This document shows positions 18,018-27,352 of a stretch of 64,000 nt of DNA, piece by piece. The DNA is taken from NCBI GenBank assembly GCA_017640785.1, contig JAEPPZ010000005.1:45438-109437 (forward strand), read 5' to 3'. The translations under genes were made by a program, and so were the position numbers. This DNA is from Balneola sp. (GTDB lineage Bacteria; Bacteroidota; Rhodothermia; Balneolales; Balneolaceae). The notes below the pieces were generated by a model. That model saw only the letters and a program-made list of their open reading frames with translations, had not been told where the DNA came from and ran no database searches. The first letter of the stretch is position 1. Each line of letters opens with the position of its first letter.

Positions 18018-18293
18018 TTAAAACTTGAATGTTCCACGAAGTCCGGTAAGGAAAATCGTTAAGATCATTCCTCCCATCATTACGCCGGCAGTCATAACTG
18101 CAGCTTTAACTTCGTCTTGACCTAGTGAGAAATATGTAATTGCGAATACAACTACAGGCACCAGCATCAAAGCGATTCTCTTAAAATCTTGTTTTCCTTG
18201 TGTTAGGCTACGAATACCTGATATGATCATGGCTAGAATTCCACCCACGATCATTAATCCGGCAAGACCAACACTTATACTTACAATATTCAT
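18018..18293 (-). CDS. small three-helix membrane protein in the ExbB/ExbD operon
   Basis: A 91-residue hydrophobic protein with three likely membrane segments (about 4-26, 40-57 and 66-86). It contains a short basic loop (TQGKQDFKR). I do not recognise a named family. It sits between ExbB and ExbD (36 bp after ExbB, 10 bp before ExbD), which strongly suggests a structural or assembly partner of this stator. The reading is well supported by position, a clean ATG and membrane composition. The function is inference. Confidence 0.7.
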   Translation of the reverse strand: MNIVSISVGLAGLMIVGGILAMIISGIRSLTQGKQDFKRIALMLVPVVVFAITYFSLGQDEVKAAVMTAGVMMGGMILTIFLTGLRGTFKF

Positions 18294-18329
18294 AATAATC
18301 TCCTATTTAACTTTTTTTGGTTGGGATTA

Positions 18330-19055
18330 TTATTCTGAATCTGCGCTGTCATCAACAGAAGGAGTAATCAAAGGCTTTCCTTCTTTAAGTAAAATGATAG
18401 AATCGATTAGAGTAATTGAACTTTCTTCCATTTCAGCGATCAAACGGTCAATTTTAGATACACAATAGTTGTATCCGATTTGAAGGATGATACCCGCAAT
18501 CAAACCACCGGCTGTTGTAAGAAGGGCTACTTTAATACCACCCGCTACAATACTTGGGGAAATATCTGCAGCAGCTTCAATATCATCGAATGCCTGGATC
18601 ATACCAATTACCGTTCCAAGGAATCCAAATAGCGGAGCAATTGCAATGAAAAGTGACAACCAAACAAGTCCTCTTTCAAGAAAACTCATTTCAATGGAGC
18701 CATAAGCTGCAATTGCTTTTTCTGCTGCATCAATGCCTTCTTCTGAACGCATTAAACCAGCCTGAAAAACAGAAGCTACAGGTCCACGGGTTTGAGCACA
18801 AAGTTCTTCAGCAGCTTCAATACCGCCCTCTTGCAATGCTTCCTGAACATTTACAATGAATTTCCGTGTGTTAATATCTGCAAGGTTAAGAGTAATAATT
18901 CTTTCAAGAAATATTGCCAAACCAAGTATTAGTGTAACCAGTACCGGCCACATCCATCCACCTTCGTTTCCTTGATTAAATTTCTCAACGATGATGTTAA
19001 AGAAGCCTGCATCGGCTTGTAGAAAAAATAGAGCAATCGACGATGTCATGTCCAC
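18330..19055 (-). CDS. exbB: ExbB/TolQ/MotA-family proton channel protein
   Basis: A 241-residue protein with three membrane segments: about 35-52 (WMWPVLVTLILGLAIFLE), about 130-155, and about 165-195, the last two in the signature IAPLFGFLGTVIGMIQAF and GGIKVALLTTAGGLIAGI. This is the MotA/TolQ/ExbB domain. It forms the pentameric proton channel that powers TonB or Tol complexes at the inner membrane. A GGAG ribosome-binding site precedes the ATG. It is first in a four-gene operon ending at a terminator near 16953. The charged C-terminus is short. Confidence 0.93.
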   Translation of the reverse strand: MDMTSSIALFFLQADAGFFNIIVEKFNQGNEGGWMWPVLVTLILGLAIFLERIITLNLADINTRKFIVNVQEALQEGGIEAAEELCAQTRGPVASVFQAGLMRSEEGIDAAEKAIAAYGSIEMSFLERGLVWLSLFIAIAPLFGFLGTVIGMIQAFDDIEAAADISPSIVAGGIKVALLTTAGGLIAGIILQIGYNYCVSKIDRLIAEMEESSITLIDSIILLKEGKPLITPSVDDSADSE

Positions 19056-19217
19056 TCCGCTTATATTTAATGTTAATGTCTAAGTTTAATGAGGCAAAAG
19101 AATAGTTCATTTTATACTAAATGTCAAAGTATTGAAGCACAGAAAAATTAACTTTAATATAACTTTTGGACTGTTTTTTTGTTGCTTTTAATTCCAGTTC
19201 TGCTTAAGAGTTTAATT

Positions 19218-22200
19218 CTAAAATGTGGCTTTTAGAGTTAATTTGGCAGTATGTATTGTCGGCCGGTCTTTTACGGTTCTGCCATCATACATTAAATTTA
19301 ATCTAATGAGATTATTTACCCTATAGCTACTACCAAGCGACCATATAAGATTTTTACCTCTTCCGGAACCATCGGTAAGCTCAAAAATTACAACTGCATT
19401 GGTACTCCCATCTACCTTAACATTTCTGAACTCAACTGTTGAATTAGCTTGTACCTTTCGCCATAAAAAAAATCTGTTTGTATTGCGAATTTTTACAATC
19501 TGAGCTTCAACTTTTTCCATTCCATTTACCCGATCTTTTTTTTCAGATACGGAAATCGAAATTCCTGTGCGCCAGGATCTATTTATTGTCGCTCCTAATC
19601 CTTGTTCAAATCCCTGACTTCTAATATTAAAATTTCGATTCGAAATTGTACTGCTTGAAGTTCTGTTCGTTCCTGAGGTTACTTTAGAATCACCCTGAAT
19701 TCTGCTTGTAATGTTGTATCTGAGATCAACGGCAAAAGCATCCTGATAGATGGACTGGAGTTCACTGCTACGACGGTTAAGGCTTCTCAATTGATTGTAT
19801 CTGAGATTCAGATCAAATTTATCGTAAGCAGGTAGCATATCCAGTTCTTTTTCAAGTGTGAACCTTCCCTGAATAGTGGTAGCAGAATCTCTGAAGGTGC
19901 TGATATTCAATAAATAAATATCCGACAGATCGTTTGTTGTTGAGTTTTCAGAGATATCAAATCTGGACCTGAAAATTATCTGATTTAAAAAAACACTGAT
20001 CCCATCTTCATTCTTCAAAAATCCAAAAGGGTTTATTTCATTTCTAAATCTGACCCGCAGATCTATTACTGGAAAGAGCTCATCCGAAGGAAGAAATTGT
20101 CTTATATACGTTCCTTCATTTGGTGTCAGCTCCAAAAAGAATTCATCCAGTTGCTCTACACCGTCATCGTTCAGATCATCCCACACATATTGACCGATCT
20201 CAGGTCCAACTTCTATAAACGTTTCCTGCAACAACGCCTGACGCTGAGTATTTACTTCGTATAAAAAATTACCTTCCCAGTTTTCTGAGATTGATGAATA
20301 ATCAGTATTGGATCTTATCAGTAGAGATCTCTTATCAGTATTTCCTTCACTTTTAAAATCAGAAGTGAATTCCTTATTTCTGACAGCAACTTTGTTCTGC
20401 GTTGTAAAATAATTACTCGGAAATAAATTTATTTGAACGGAATGTTGTAGGGATGCCGCCTCATCTTTCAAATCGTTCTCAAGCACACCAAATGAATTTC
20501 TGTAAGCTAGAGAATAATCAAGGAGCCACTTGCTAGCTTCATATCGTATCCCCGGTGTTACTTCATAAAACTTTAATGACTGATTAGTTAACGAATCACT
20601 TTGTTGATCACGCTGTACTCTGTTCTCATGCTCAAAACTTATATACGGTGTAAAGCTGATATCTGAATTTTCTTTTGAGAATCTCTTAGAAATCCCTCCC
20701 TGTTGCCTGAACCAGCTTCCATTGATCATCTGCAGATCATCTTCACTTTGTATCCAGTCTTGATCATAGCTCGCCTGAAAACCATTTTTATTTTGTGATG
20801 TAAAAGCGGAAGCCTGTCTTTGCCCAGAAAACCCGATCCTGTCTATAAATCCATATTCCCCATTTAGTGAAGTACCTGAAATAAAATCATATCGGGCAAC
20901 CAGCTCATTGGTGGTTTCCTGTGATTGTTCAAAATTGGTCAGATTCCATTTCCGGTCAAACTCAACATCTCTGGTTCGTTCAAAGAATTCAAAATTTGAC
21001 CCCGAATATCTTCTCTCTGCTTTCAAACTGAATAATCCCGTTCCGGTCTTTAACGAATCTATTCTTACCCCTCCCAGATATGAGTGATCCGTATTATCTC
21101 TGTCATCCAGATCAGAAAATCTGTTTCGGTCATAATCACTGACTGCCCATTCTCCAAATAAGCGAACATTTTTATTTATCTGATAGGAGCTGTTCAATGC
21201 CGCCATTTGTTGTTCTATGGGAGCGGGTAAATTCCTGAATGGTTCATAATCTCCCTGATTCGGACCCACCCATTCAAACAGTAATCCGTTTACCGATGTG
21301 CCTGTCCTTCTGTAACTACCCTGAAATTCTCCCACATTTGAAAATCGTACTCTGAAAACAGCTTCATCAGACCCCGGAATATTTTTGAAGATGGTGAATG
21401 TTTGCCCATTTACTACTGTATCAACCTGAGCATACAACACATTCCCGTTTTCTTCTTCAGGATCAACACGCTCAGCTCCTGAAACTCTTGCTGCATTTCT
21501 GTCATCCCCTGCCTGACGTAAAATGTCTATATCGCTTTCTGTAAGTGTTTGCTGAGAAAGTAGATTATTTCCATCGGCCTGACGAATTACCGTAGCTCCG
21601 ATCTTAAATCTATTATTCAGTAAACTTCCTTGTCCCTCCGCGGCTACTAATGTCCGGTTAAAATTCTGATCGATGTATTCATACTCAACAACAATTCTGG
21701 TTTCATCTTTGATGAGCAGATTATTTGTGAAGTAGATCTCACCCAAACCGTAGTCAATTATGTATTCGCTTTCTTCTCCCCTTTGAACTTGCTGACCATT
21801 GATATAAACTCGTTCGGTTCCTGCAAGAATGATCACAAACTCTTCATTCTCATTTCCGGTAAGCCTGTACGGACCCTGAACTCCTTCCAAACCCTGTAAC
21901 TGTACACTTTTGAAAACTCCCCGAACCACCGAAGCCGCAGCTGATAGATCTGTAAAGTTTGTAGTGTTATAACCCGCAGCACCCTGTAACCTTCGGTTGA
22001 GCTTGGCAAAGGTGCTTTTCTCTAAACTTATGTCCACATCACCCATCTCGATGGTTGTGTTCGGAGCCTGAACCTGAATAAAAACTTTATCAAATTCTTT
22101 GAGATTCTGAGTCGTTCCATCCGGTTGAATTGGAATACTTTTATCTGTTAGAACCGCACTGATGGTTACGTCATTCGTCAGTTTTCCGGAAAGCTCAAAA

Positions 22201-22712
22201 TCCAAACCGCTTTCAAGGGCAAAATCCTGATTGGTGCCCACAATTATTCCACGACTCAGACTTCCTCTTTGCTGAAGATCTGATTCTGTGTTTCTGTTTG
22301 TTTGATCAGATGAACTAAATAACGAATATTGATTTGATGATTCACTATCAAAAATGGAAGAATCCAGAGGTTGAACCGCTTTATCATTATAAAATCGTCT
22401 GAGGCTGTATGGATAGTATTTGAATCTAACAATGACATCAGAAATCCCTTGAAAAGAAAATGAATCGGTTTCCCTGAAAGTCAGGTTGCCTCGAATGGGA
22501 TCGTACCACCAGTTTTGATTTGGAATGGTTATGGTATCAGATGAAATTAAAATGGATTCCTCCAAAACCCACTCTCCAATGTAATAGGAAGAATCAATAT
22601 TTACGGAATCAATAGCAATTTGGCTTTCTAATACATTCTGAGCTTTAGAAAAATCCGGACACAACAAAATCATACCTGCAGTAGCAAATACTATGAAAAT
22701 TTGTTTTGTCAG
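19218..22712 (-). CDS. very large outer-membrane/surface beta-barrel-type protein
   Basis: About 1164 residues, beta-rich throughout, with many alternating strands and Arg/Tyr/Phe-rich turns. The region around residues 150-270 (LSRGIIVGTNQDFALE, KLTNDVTISAVLTD, MGDVDISLEKSTFAKL) resembles large Bacteroidota surface proteins, in the style of SprA-like translocon-scale barrels (low certainty). An EF-hand-like DLNDDGVEQLDEFF occurs in the second half. It ends ...LTLKATF, a barrel-type terminal Phe. No ATG gives a proper signal peptide: the ATG at 22673 yields only MILLCPDFSKAQ. An in-frame CTG at 22712, 8 nt after GAGGG, gives a full signal (TKQIFIVFATAGMILLCPDF, cleavage after KAQ). I therefore extend the gene to CTG. 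Confidence 0.65.
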   Translation of the reverse strand: MTKQIFIVFATAGMILLCPDFSKAQNVLESQIAIDSVNIDSSYYIGEWVLEESILISSDTITIPNQNWWYDPIRGNLTFRETDSFSFQGISDVIVRFKYYPYSLRRFYNDKAVQPLDSSIFDSESSNQYSLFSSSDQTNRNTESDLQQRGSLSRGIIVGTNQDFALESGLDFELSGKLTNDVTISAVLTDKSIPIQPDGTTQNLKEFDKVFIQVQAPNTTIEMGDVDISLEKSTFAKLNRRLQGAAGYNTTNFTDLSAAASVVRGVFKSVQLQGLEGVQGPYRLTGNENEEFVIILAGTERVYINGQQVQRGEESEYIIDYGLGEIYFTNNLLIKDETRIVVEYEYIDQNFNRTLVAAEGQGSLLNNRFKIGATVIRQADGNNLLSQQTLTESDIDILRQAGDDRNAARVSGAERVDPEEENGNVLYAQVDTVVNGQTFTIFKNIPGSDEAVFRVRFSNVGEFQGSYRRTGTSVNGLLFEWVGPNQGDYEPFRNLPAPIEQQMAALNSSYQINKNVRLFGEWAVSDYDRNRFSDLDDRDNTDHSYLGGVRIDSLKTGTGLFSLKAERRYSGSNFEFFERTRDVEFDRKWNLTNFEQSQETTNELVARYDFISGTSLNGEYGFIDRIGFSGQRQASAFTSQNKNGFQASYDQDWIQSEDDLQMINGSWFRQQGGISKRFSKENSDISFTPYISFEHENRVQRDQQSDSLTNQSLKFYEVTPGIRYEASKWLLDYSLAYRNSFGVLENDLKDEAASLQHSVQINLFPSNYFTTQNKVAVRNKEFTSDFKSEGNTDKRSLLIRSNTDYSSISENWEGNFLYEVNTQRQALLQETFIEVGPEIGQYVWDDLNDDGVEQLDEFFLELTPNEGTYIRQFLPSDELFPVIDLRVRFRNEINPFGFLKNEDGISVFLNQIIFRSRFDISENSTTNDLSDIYLLNISTFRDSATTIQGRFTLEKELDMLPAYDKFDLNLRYNQLRSLNRRSSELQSIYQDAFAVDLRYNITSRIQGDSKVTSGTNRTSSSTISNRNFNIRSQGFEQGLGATINRSWRTGISISVSEKKDRVNGMEKVEAQIVKIRNTNRFFLWRKVQANSTVEFRNVKVDGSTNAVVIFELTDGSGRGKNLIWSLGSSYRVNNLIRLNLMYDGRTVKDRPTIHTAKLTLKATF

Positions 22713-22807
22713 ATGTAAAACCCTCAGCGTGCCGAAATTTAATGACTGTTACTGTACATGAACTCAAGTCATCTAAGGCTAAAGGTTTCGCCGATCAGGG
22801 TCAACTT

Positions 22808-24715
22808 CTATCTTGATTTGAATTCATTCAGTCCTTCTCTAAGAAATGACGTAAACTTATCTTCTTTAGTATATCCCAGTACCTGGTCGATCACTGTTTT
22901 CGAGACAGGGTCGTAGATCACATAAGTTGGCAGAGCGATATTTCCGGTCAGCTCAAACTGTATCAATTGATTATCTTTGGCGTCTTTACCACCATCTGTA
23001 TACAATTTTACCAACACCATCTCAGCAAAGGCTTGCTGGACTTCTTCCAGAGGAAATATATTGCTTTCCATAGCCCGGCAGTTTGTACATGTATATCCCG
23101 TAAAATCTATAAAAACAGGTTTTCCTGATTCGATTGCCGTTGCAACCGAAGCTTCAAAATCTTTGCTCCAGCCTTCATCAGCAGAAGTTGAACTAACACC
23201 TCCACTCCCTCCGATTGAAGCGACCAGGCTTACATCTGTTGGTTGTTTTGGGGGAAGAAAAGCATCCCAAAAACCCAATGACGAACCTAAGAGTCCCGGA
23301 ATCAAATAAAAACTGAACATTAAGAAAGGCATTGCGAGAAGCATTCTTCCTGTTGAAATTTGCTCCGGTTTTGATTCATGCTTCAGAGTGATAAATCCGA
23401 GCACATAAAATCCTGCCATCAAAAAGATGACGATCCAGAATGCAATGGTCAAAGGACGCGAAACGATTCCCCATTGCCAAACAAGATCAGCGTTTGATAA
23501 AAACTTGAATGCTGCAGCCAGTTCAATGAAACCTAAAAGTACTTTTACAATGTTCATCCATGAACCACTTTTTGGGAGTGCTTCCAGCCATTTCGGGAAC
23601 ATGGCAAACAACACGAACGGACTCGCAAATGCCGCGGAGAACCCTATCATTCCTAAGATCGGATAAAACCATTCGCCACCAACTGTCGCCGTAAATACAG
23701 CCCCAACGAATGGTGCCGTACAAGAAAAAGAAACCGCACTGATGGTCATAGCCATGAATAAGATTCCAACAATGCCTGAACTCTCATTGCTTTTTCTGTT
23801 AAGAAAATTTGTAAGCTGATGAGGCAACTGAAGCTCATACATTCCTAATAAGCTCAGTGCAAATCCGACCAATACTAATGCAATAAATAAATTCACAATT
23901 GGGTTAGAAGCGAAATTCTGCGCTCCGCTTTTTCCAAGAAAAAAGGCTAATACAGCGCCGATCAACGTAAATGTAATTACGATAGCTACACCAAAAATAA
24001 ATGCTGAACCTACGCCTCTTTTAGCGTCATCCTGCTTAGAAAAATAAGAAACCGTAAGTGGGATCATTGGAAACACACATGGAGTCAGTAATGCCGCAAA
24101 ACCTGCTACAATGGCGATCCATAAAAAAGAAAAAATCCCATCATCGGAGAAACTCCCTTTTTTAGGTGATGAACTGCCACCGTCCGAAACAGTAGCTCCG
24201 CCAATAGCATCTTCATAAATTTCATCAGCGACTCCATCAACAAAAACGCCCGCTATGATGGATTTTCTTTTTGGTGGTAAACAAACCCGATCATCACAAA
24301 CCTGATAATACACTTCTATATCCAAAGTCTGCTTTCCCTGCAACTCAGATTTTACAGCCACAGGAATAGTAAAACTAGCGTAAGATGTGTGCCAACCTAA
24401 TTCCGCTTCAAAATTGGGGTCGAATTCTATATCTGCTTTAGTTTCTGAAGTCTTCCCTGCAAGTACGAAATTTGGAGACTTTGCTGAAAACTCAGTCGGA
24501 TATGGACCGGCATCCGGATCGTTCAAAACCGAATATAAATGCCATTTTCCTTCTATAGAAGCTTCTACAATAATTTCGAATACTTCACCCGCTTTAACAG
24601 TGTCAGGAATTTCAGAGACCTCGTACTTAACCGGATCAGGAGCCTGGGCATATAAAAAAAATGGGGATAACATCGCGAAGATGACCCCCATTAATATCGA
24701 TTTTGATAAGTTCAT
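22808..24715 (-). CDS. dsbD: thiol:disulfide interchange protein DsbD
   Basis: A 635-residue protein that carries electrons from cytosolic thioredoxin across the inner membrane to periplasmic thiols. In order: a signal peptide (ends FFLYAQ), an N-terminal DsbD-alpha domain with the C140/C145 pair (VCDDRVCLPP), a membrane core of about eight helices with C213 (LLTPCVFPM) and C332 (SFSCTAPF), and a C-terminal thioredoxin fold with C543-x-x-C546 (YTCTNC). All six redox cysteines of classical DsbD are present, so it looks fully functional. Transcription is convergent with nothing nearby, and no terminator was found before the large barrel gene downstream. Confidence 0.95.
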   Translation of the reverse strand: MNLSKSILMGVIFAMLSPFFLYAQAPDPVKYEVSEIPDTVKAGEVFEIIVEASIEGKWHLYSVLNDPDAGPYPTEFSAKSPNFVLAGKTSETKADIEFDPNFEAELGWHTSYASFTIPVAVKSELQGKQTLDIEVYYQVCDDRVCLPPKRKSIIAGVFVDGVADEIYEDAIGGATVSDGGSSSPKKGSFSDDGIFSFLWIAIVAGFAALLTPCVFPMIPLTVSYFSKQDDAKRGVGSAFIFGVAIVITFTLIGAVLAFFLGKSGAQNFASNPIVNLFIALVLVGFALSLLGMYELQLPHQLTNFLNRKSNESSGIVGILFMAMTISAVSFSCTAPFVGAVFTATVGGEWFYPILGMIGFSAAFASPFVLFAMFPKWLEALPKSGSWMNIVKVLLGFIELAAAFKFLSNADLVWQWGIVSRPLTIAFWIVIFLMAGFYVLGFITLKHESKPEQISTGRMLLAMPFLMFSFYLIPGLLGSSLGFWDAFLPPKQPTDVSLVASIGGSGGVSSTSADEGWSKDFEASVATAIESGKPVFIDFTGYTCTNCRAMESNIFPLEEVQQAFAEMVLVKLYTDGGKDAKDNQLIQFELTGNIALPTYVIYDPVSKTVIDQVLGYTKEDKFTSFLREGLNEFKSR

Positions 24716-24903
24716 TCGGGTATTTATTGTTTCGCTAATTTGATAGTGAATGTAGGCTTTTTAAAAGTCTCTAGTTATCAAAAAAGTTTAACGTCTCCGA
24801 AATTATCTTCATTCACGAATCCGAAAATTTTCGAATGAAATGATCTCCACTTTATAAACTCTAAATGAAGATTACTTCGTCGTTTTCACTCCTCCTAAAT
24901 GAA

Positions 24904-25350
24904 TTAGTCAGCTTTTACAACCCAGAATTTAATCTGTGGGTTTAAGTCGCCAACTAAACTTACCGTAGCAGTGTACTCGCCAAGAGTTTTAACATCTTCG
25001 TCGATAGAAATATTTCTTCTGTCAACAAGGATCTCTCTTTCAGCAAGAGCATCAGCAATCTGAACATTTGTTACGGTACCGTGAATCTTGTCGTCTTCAC
25101 CGGTTGTAACAGAAATTGTTACTGAAGTAGCTTCTAACAATTTAGCAAGATCTTTTGCTTCCTGAACAGTAAGCTCAGCACGTGCAGCTGCTTGTCTCAT
25201 TCTAAGTTCCATCTCAGCGATAGTACTTTTTGTAGCGAGAATAGCTTTTGCTTGTGGGATAAGGTAATTACGACCGTATCCGTCTTTTACATCAACAAGC
25301 TCACCGGCTTGTCCTAATTTTTCTACGTCTTCTCTAAGGATAACTTTCAT
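24904..25350 (-). CDS. rplI: 50S ribosomal protein L9
   Basis: A 148-residue L9 with the N-terminal signature MKVILREDVEKLGQAGELVDVKDGYGRNYLIP, a long connecting helix (about 41-74), and a C-terminal rRNA-binding domain (DKIHGTVTNVQIADAL). Normal length. It is last gene of the rpsF-rpsR-rplI operon, 14 bp after rpsR. Confidence 0.97.
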   Translation of the reverse strand: MKVILREDVEKLGQAGELVDVKDGYGRNYLIPQAKAILATKSTIAEMELRMRQAAARAELTVQEAKDLAKLLEATSVTISVTTGEDDKIHGTVTNVQIADALAEREILVDRRNISIDEDVKTLGEYTATVSLVGDLNPQIKFWVVKAD

Positions 25351-25364
25351 GGTTCTGTAATTTC

Positions 25365-25616
25365 TTATCTAAGGTTTTCTGCTACGTATGGCATCAAGCT
25401 TAAGAAACGAGCTCTTTTGATAGCTCTGTTAAGCTGACGTTGGTGCTTAGCACTTGTTCCGGTAACACGACGAGGAAGAATTTTTCCCTGATCGTTAGTG
25501 AAACGTTGCAGCGTATCAACATCTTTGTAATCGATGTATTCTAATCCCGCCTGAGTAAACTTGCATTGCTTTACTTTGCGGATACTTTTCTTCGGATGTG
25601 AAGGATTGTTAATCAT
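25365..25616 (-). CDS. rpsR: 30S ribosomal protein S18
   Basis: An 83-residue S18 with the family signature [30 protein letters not shown] and a basic C-terminus. It binds S6 on the platform of the small subunit, and it is encoded 27 bp after rpsF as expected. There is no single-strand DNA-binding protein gene between them, unlike many Gram-negative operons. Confidence 0.97.
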   Translation of the reverse strand: MINNPSHPKKSIRKVKQCKFTQAGLEYIDYKDVDTLQRFTNDQGKILPRRVTGTSAKHQRQLNRAIKRARFLSLMPYVAENLR

Positions 25617-25643
25617 AATAAAATATCTTTAGTTGATGAGGGT

Positions 25644-26030
25644 TTAGTCTTCTTTCTTAGCTTCTTCCTCTTCTGCTTCTACAGCAAATACATCAGGAAC
25701 AGCGTTTTTCTTTTGAAGCTCACGATGGCGAAGCATCTTAGCATCATATTTAAGCGTTAGAAAACGAAGAACATCGTCATCAATTCTTAGTGCACGTTCT
25801 ACTTTTGCAATTGTATCAACAGGTGCGTTGAAATACATATTCACATAGAAACCGTTGCTTTTTTTGTCGATATCGTAGGCAAACTTTCTTAAGCCCCACT
25901 CTTCAACTTCATCAACATCACCGCCGTGCTTTTCGATCAATTTGTTCACTTTATCAACAACAGCGGCAAACTTATCCTCGTCTAAAACGGGATTGATGAT
26001 ATAAGTGAATTCGTAATAATTCGTACTCAT
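25644..26030 (-). CDS. rpsF: 30S ribosomal protein S6
   Basis: A 128-residue S6, with YYEFTYIINP, EEWGLRKFAYDIDKKSNGFYVNMYF and ERALRIDDDVLRFLTLK. The C-terminal 25 residues are acidic (VEAEEEEAKKED), a usual feature. It is first gene of the operon, and a plausible Bacteroidota-type promoter and a short leader lie upstream. Confidence 0.97.
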   Translation of the reverse strand: MSTNYYEFTYIINPVLDEDKFAAVVDKVNKLIEKHGGDVDEVEEWGLRKFAYDIDKKSNGFYVNMYFNAPVDTIAKVERALRIDDDVLRFLTLKYDAKMLRHRELQKKNAVPDVFAVEAEEEEAKKED

Positions 26031-26053
26031 GTATGTATGTTTTGTCTTTGGAT

Positions 26054-26071
26054 GTCCTCGTAGGTGAAGAC
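26054..26071 (-). promoter_or_regulatory. possible rpsF leader hairpin
   Basis: On the minus strand, GTCTTC and GAGGAC pair across the loop ACCTAC, with one G-T pair, about 24 nt before the rpsF ATG. S6:S18 autoregulatory leaders are known upstream of rpsF in many bacteria, but I could not match their conserved nucleotides here. Confidence 0.25.
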
Positions 26072-26108
26072 AGTCATTCCGACGCTTTGTCCGAACAACA
26101 GAGAGCCT

Positions 26109-26139
26109 TAAATATACAGCATTATTGATTTGATTACAA
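26109..26139 (-). promoter_or_regulatory. promoter of the rpsF-rpsR-rplI operon
   Basis: On the minus strand, TTG (26139-26137), 20 nt, then TATATTTA (26116-26109). This fits the Bacteroidota -33/-7 pattern (TTG, about 19-20 nt, TAnnTTTG) with one mismatch in the last base. Initiation would give a leader of about 70 nt. Confidence 0.5.
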
Positions 26140-26159
26140 TGGCTGCTTTATGGAAAGTT

Positions 26160-26470
26160 TTGGGTCGGTTTGCTGACCCCAGCGGTCAGACGGCTTAAAG
26201 CCGTCTGACCAATTAAATTGCCCCAAATGGTTATATGGAAGTCATCCAGAGCGACAGCGAAGGATCTGCACAATCCATTCCTTGCTTATTCTTAGTTGTG
26301 AAGACTCTTCGCTTTCGCTCTGAGTGACTAAGTTATTATGCTTTTTAAAGAATCGACTTCGAACCAATAGGACGTAAACGTCCTCATTGTTTAATCTTCA
26401 CACATCTACATTCAGAAAACTTAAACAAGCAGATCCTTCAGGTTCTGCGGATTGGATTGCAAATAGCTGA
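26160..26470. repeat. composite intergenic repeat, long copy A
   Basis: Copy A of a roughly 300-bp composite. It begins with a perfect 27-bp palindrome (GGTCAGACGG... at 26184-26210), followed by a hairpin element of about 94 bp at 26240-26333 and a tail (GTTTAATCTTCACACATCTA and onward). The same order recurs in copy C. Inside the 94-bp element the two arms of about 33 nt are inverted repeats of each other (ends GTCATCCAGAGCG and CGCTCTGAGTGAC). Confidence 0.75.
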
Positions 26471-26531
26471 AACCTAAAAAAATTCTATGAGTGGCGGACT
26501 AAAGTACTTGCTGGTTTACTTGACTCAGTTG

Positions 26532-26623
26532 GTCATCCAGAGCGGAGCGATGGATCTGCACAATGCATTCCTTGCCGATTCTTAGTTGTGAAGACTCTTC
26601 GCTATCGCTCTGAGTGACTAAGT
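26532..26623. repeat. hairpin element, short copy B
   Basis: A second copy of the 94-bp hairpin element, with inverted arms GTCATCCAGAGCGGAGCGAT and CGCTATCGCTCTGAGTGACT, but without most of the flanking composite. It is nearly identical to copy C and differs from copy A mainly within the arms. Confidence 0.75.
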
Positions 26624-26775
26624 TCTTATGCTTTTTATAAAATCGTATTGCTGACCCACCCTTGTTCCCTCCATAAAAATCAGGGAGGGAGACTCGTGAA
26701 CTAAATACGAGCCAGCGGTCTAACGACTCAATGCCGCCTGATCAATTTATCTTACCCAAAAGAATTACAAAAATA

Positions 26776-26884
26776 CGTCATCCCGAATTCATTTCGGGAT
26801 CTTTGTGGTGATTATAAAAGGAAATGTGGTAAACAAATGAATCAAAGCTAATACATAAGATCCTGAAACAAGTTCAGGATGACG
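26776..26884. repeat. palindromic element with two hairpin arms
   Basis: Two inverted arms of about 28 nt, CGTCATCC(C)GAATTC... and its complement ending GGATGACG, each of which folds into its own hairpin (CCCGAA/TTCGGG and CCTGAA/TTCAGG). The spacer between them is about 53 nt. This CGTCATCC...GGATGACG pattern is a common intergenic palindrome type in bacteria of this group. Confidence 0.65.
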
Positions 26885-26964
26885 GCTTTATAGCTTTGAC
26901 TCTGAATAAGAGGCTTATCGATGCTTTAGCCTAACATAGGAACTAAATCTGATTTTGTTAACGC

Positions 26965-26993
26965 GTCCCCTTCCCTTAAAAAAGGGAAGGGAC
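26965..26993. repeat. GGGAAGGG-type palindrome
   Basis: The arms GTCCCCTTCCCTT and AAGGGAAGGGAC pair with an AAAA loop (one bulged C). It is related in appearance to the CCCTT palindromes at 41345-41510. Confidence 0.5.
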
Positions 26994-27039
26994 AGGGATG
27001 GGGTCGGTTTTAAGCTACCTCGGTTTTGATAAGATCCGA

Positions 27040-27352
27040 GCCAGCGTTCGAACAGTTCAAAGCCGTCTGACCGAATTGCCCCAAATGATTATATAAAAGT
27101 CATCCAGAGCGGAGCGATGGATCTGCACAATGCATTCCTTGCCGATTCTTAGTTGTGAAGACTCTTCGCTATCGCTCTGAGTGACTAAGTTCTTATGCTT
27201 TTAAAGAATCGACATCAAACCAGCCGGACTTAAACGTCCTTCTTGTTTAATCTTTACAAACCTACATTCAGGAAACTTAAACAAGCAGGTCCTTTACCAT
27301 AAGCATCCCTTCAGGGCAGGTTCTGAGGAATGGGTCGCAAATAGCTGAAATC
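27040..27352. repeat. composite intergenic repeat, long copy C
   Basis: The second long copy, with the hairpin element at about 27098-27190. It matches copy A before the element (TTGCCCCAAATG-TTATAT), and after it (AAAGAATCGAC, then GTTTAATCTT-ACA, then CTTAAACAAGCAG-TCCTT). It carries an extra insertion of about 20 nt near 27300. Confidence 0.75.

Noticed and set aside
26160..27352. The repeats between rpsF and nuoN as a CRISPR array
   Set aside because: Repeats are 94-300 bp, palindromic, irregularly spaced, only three copies, and no cas gene is in the window.
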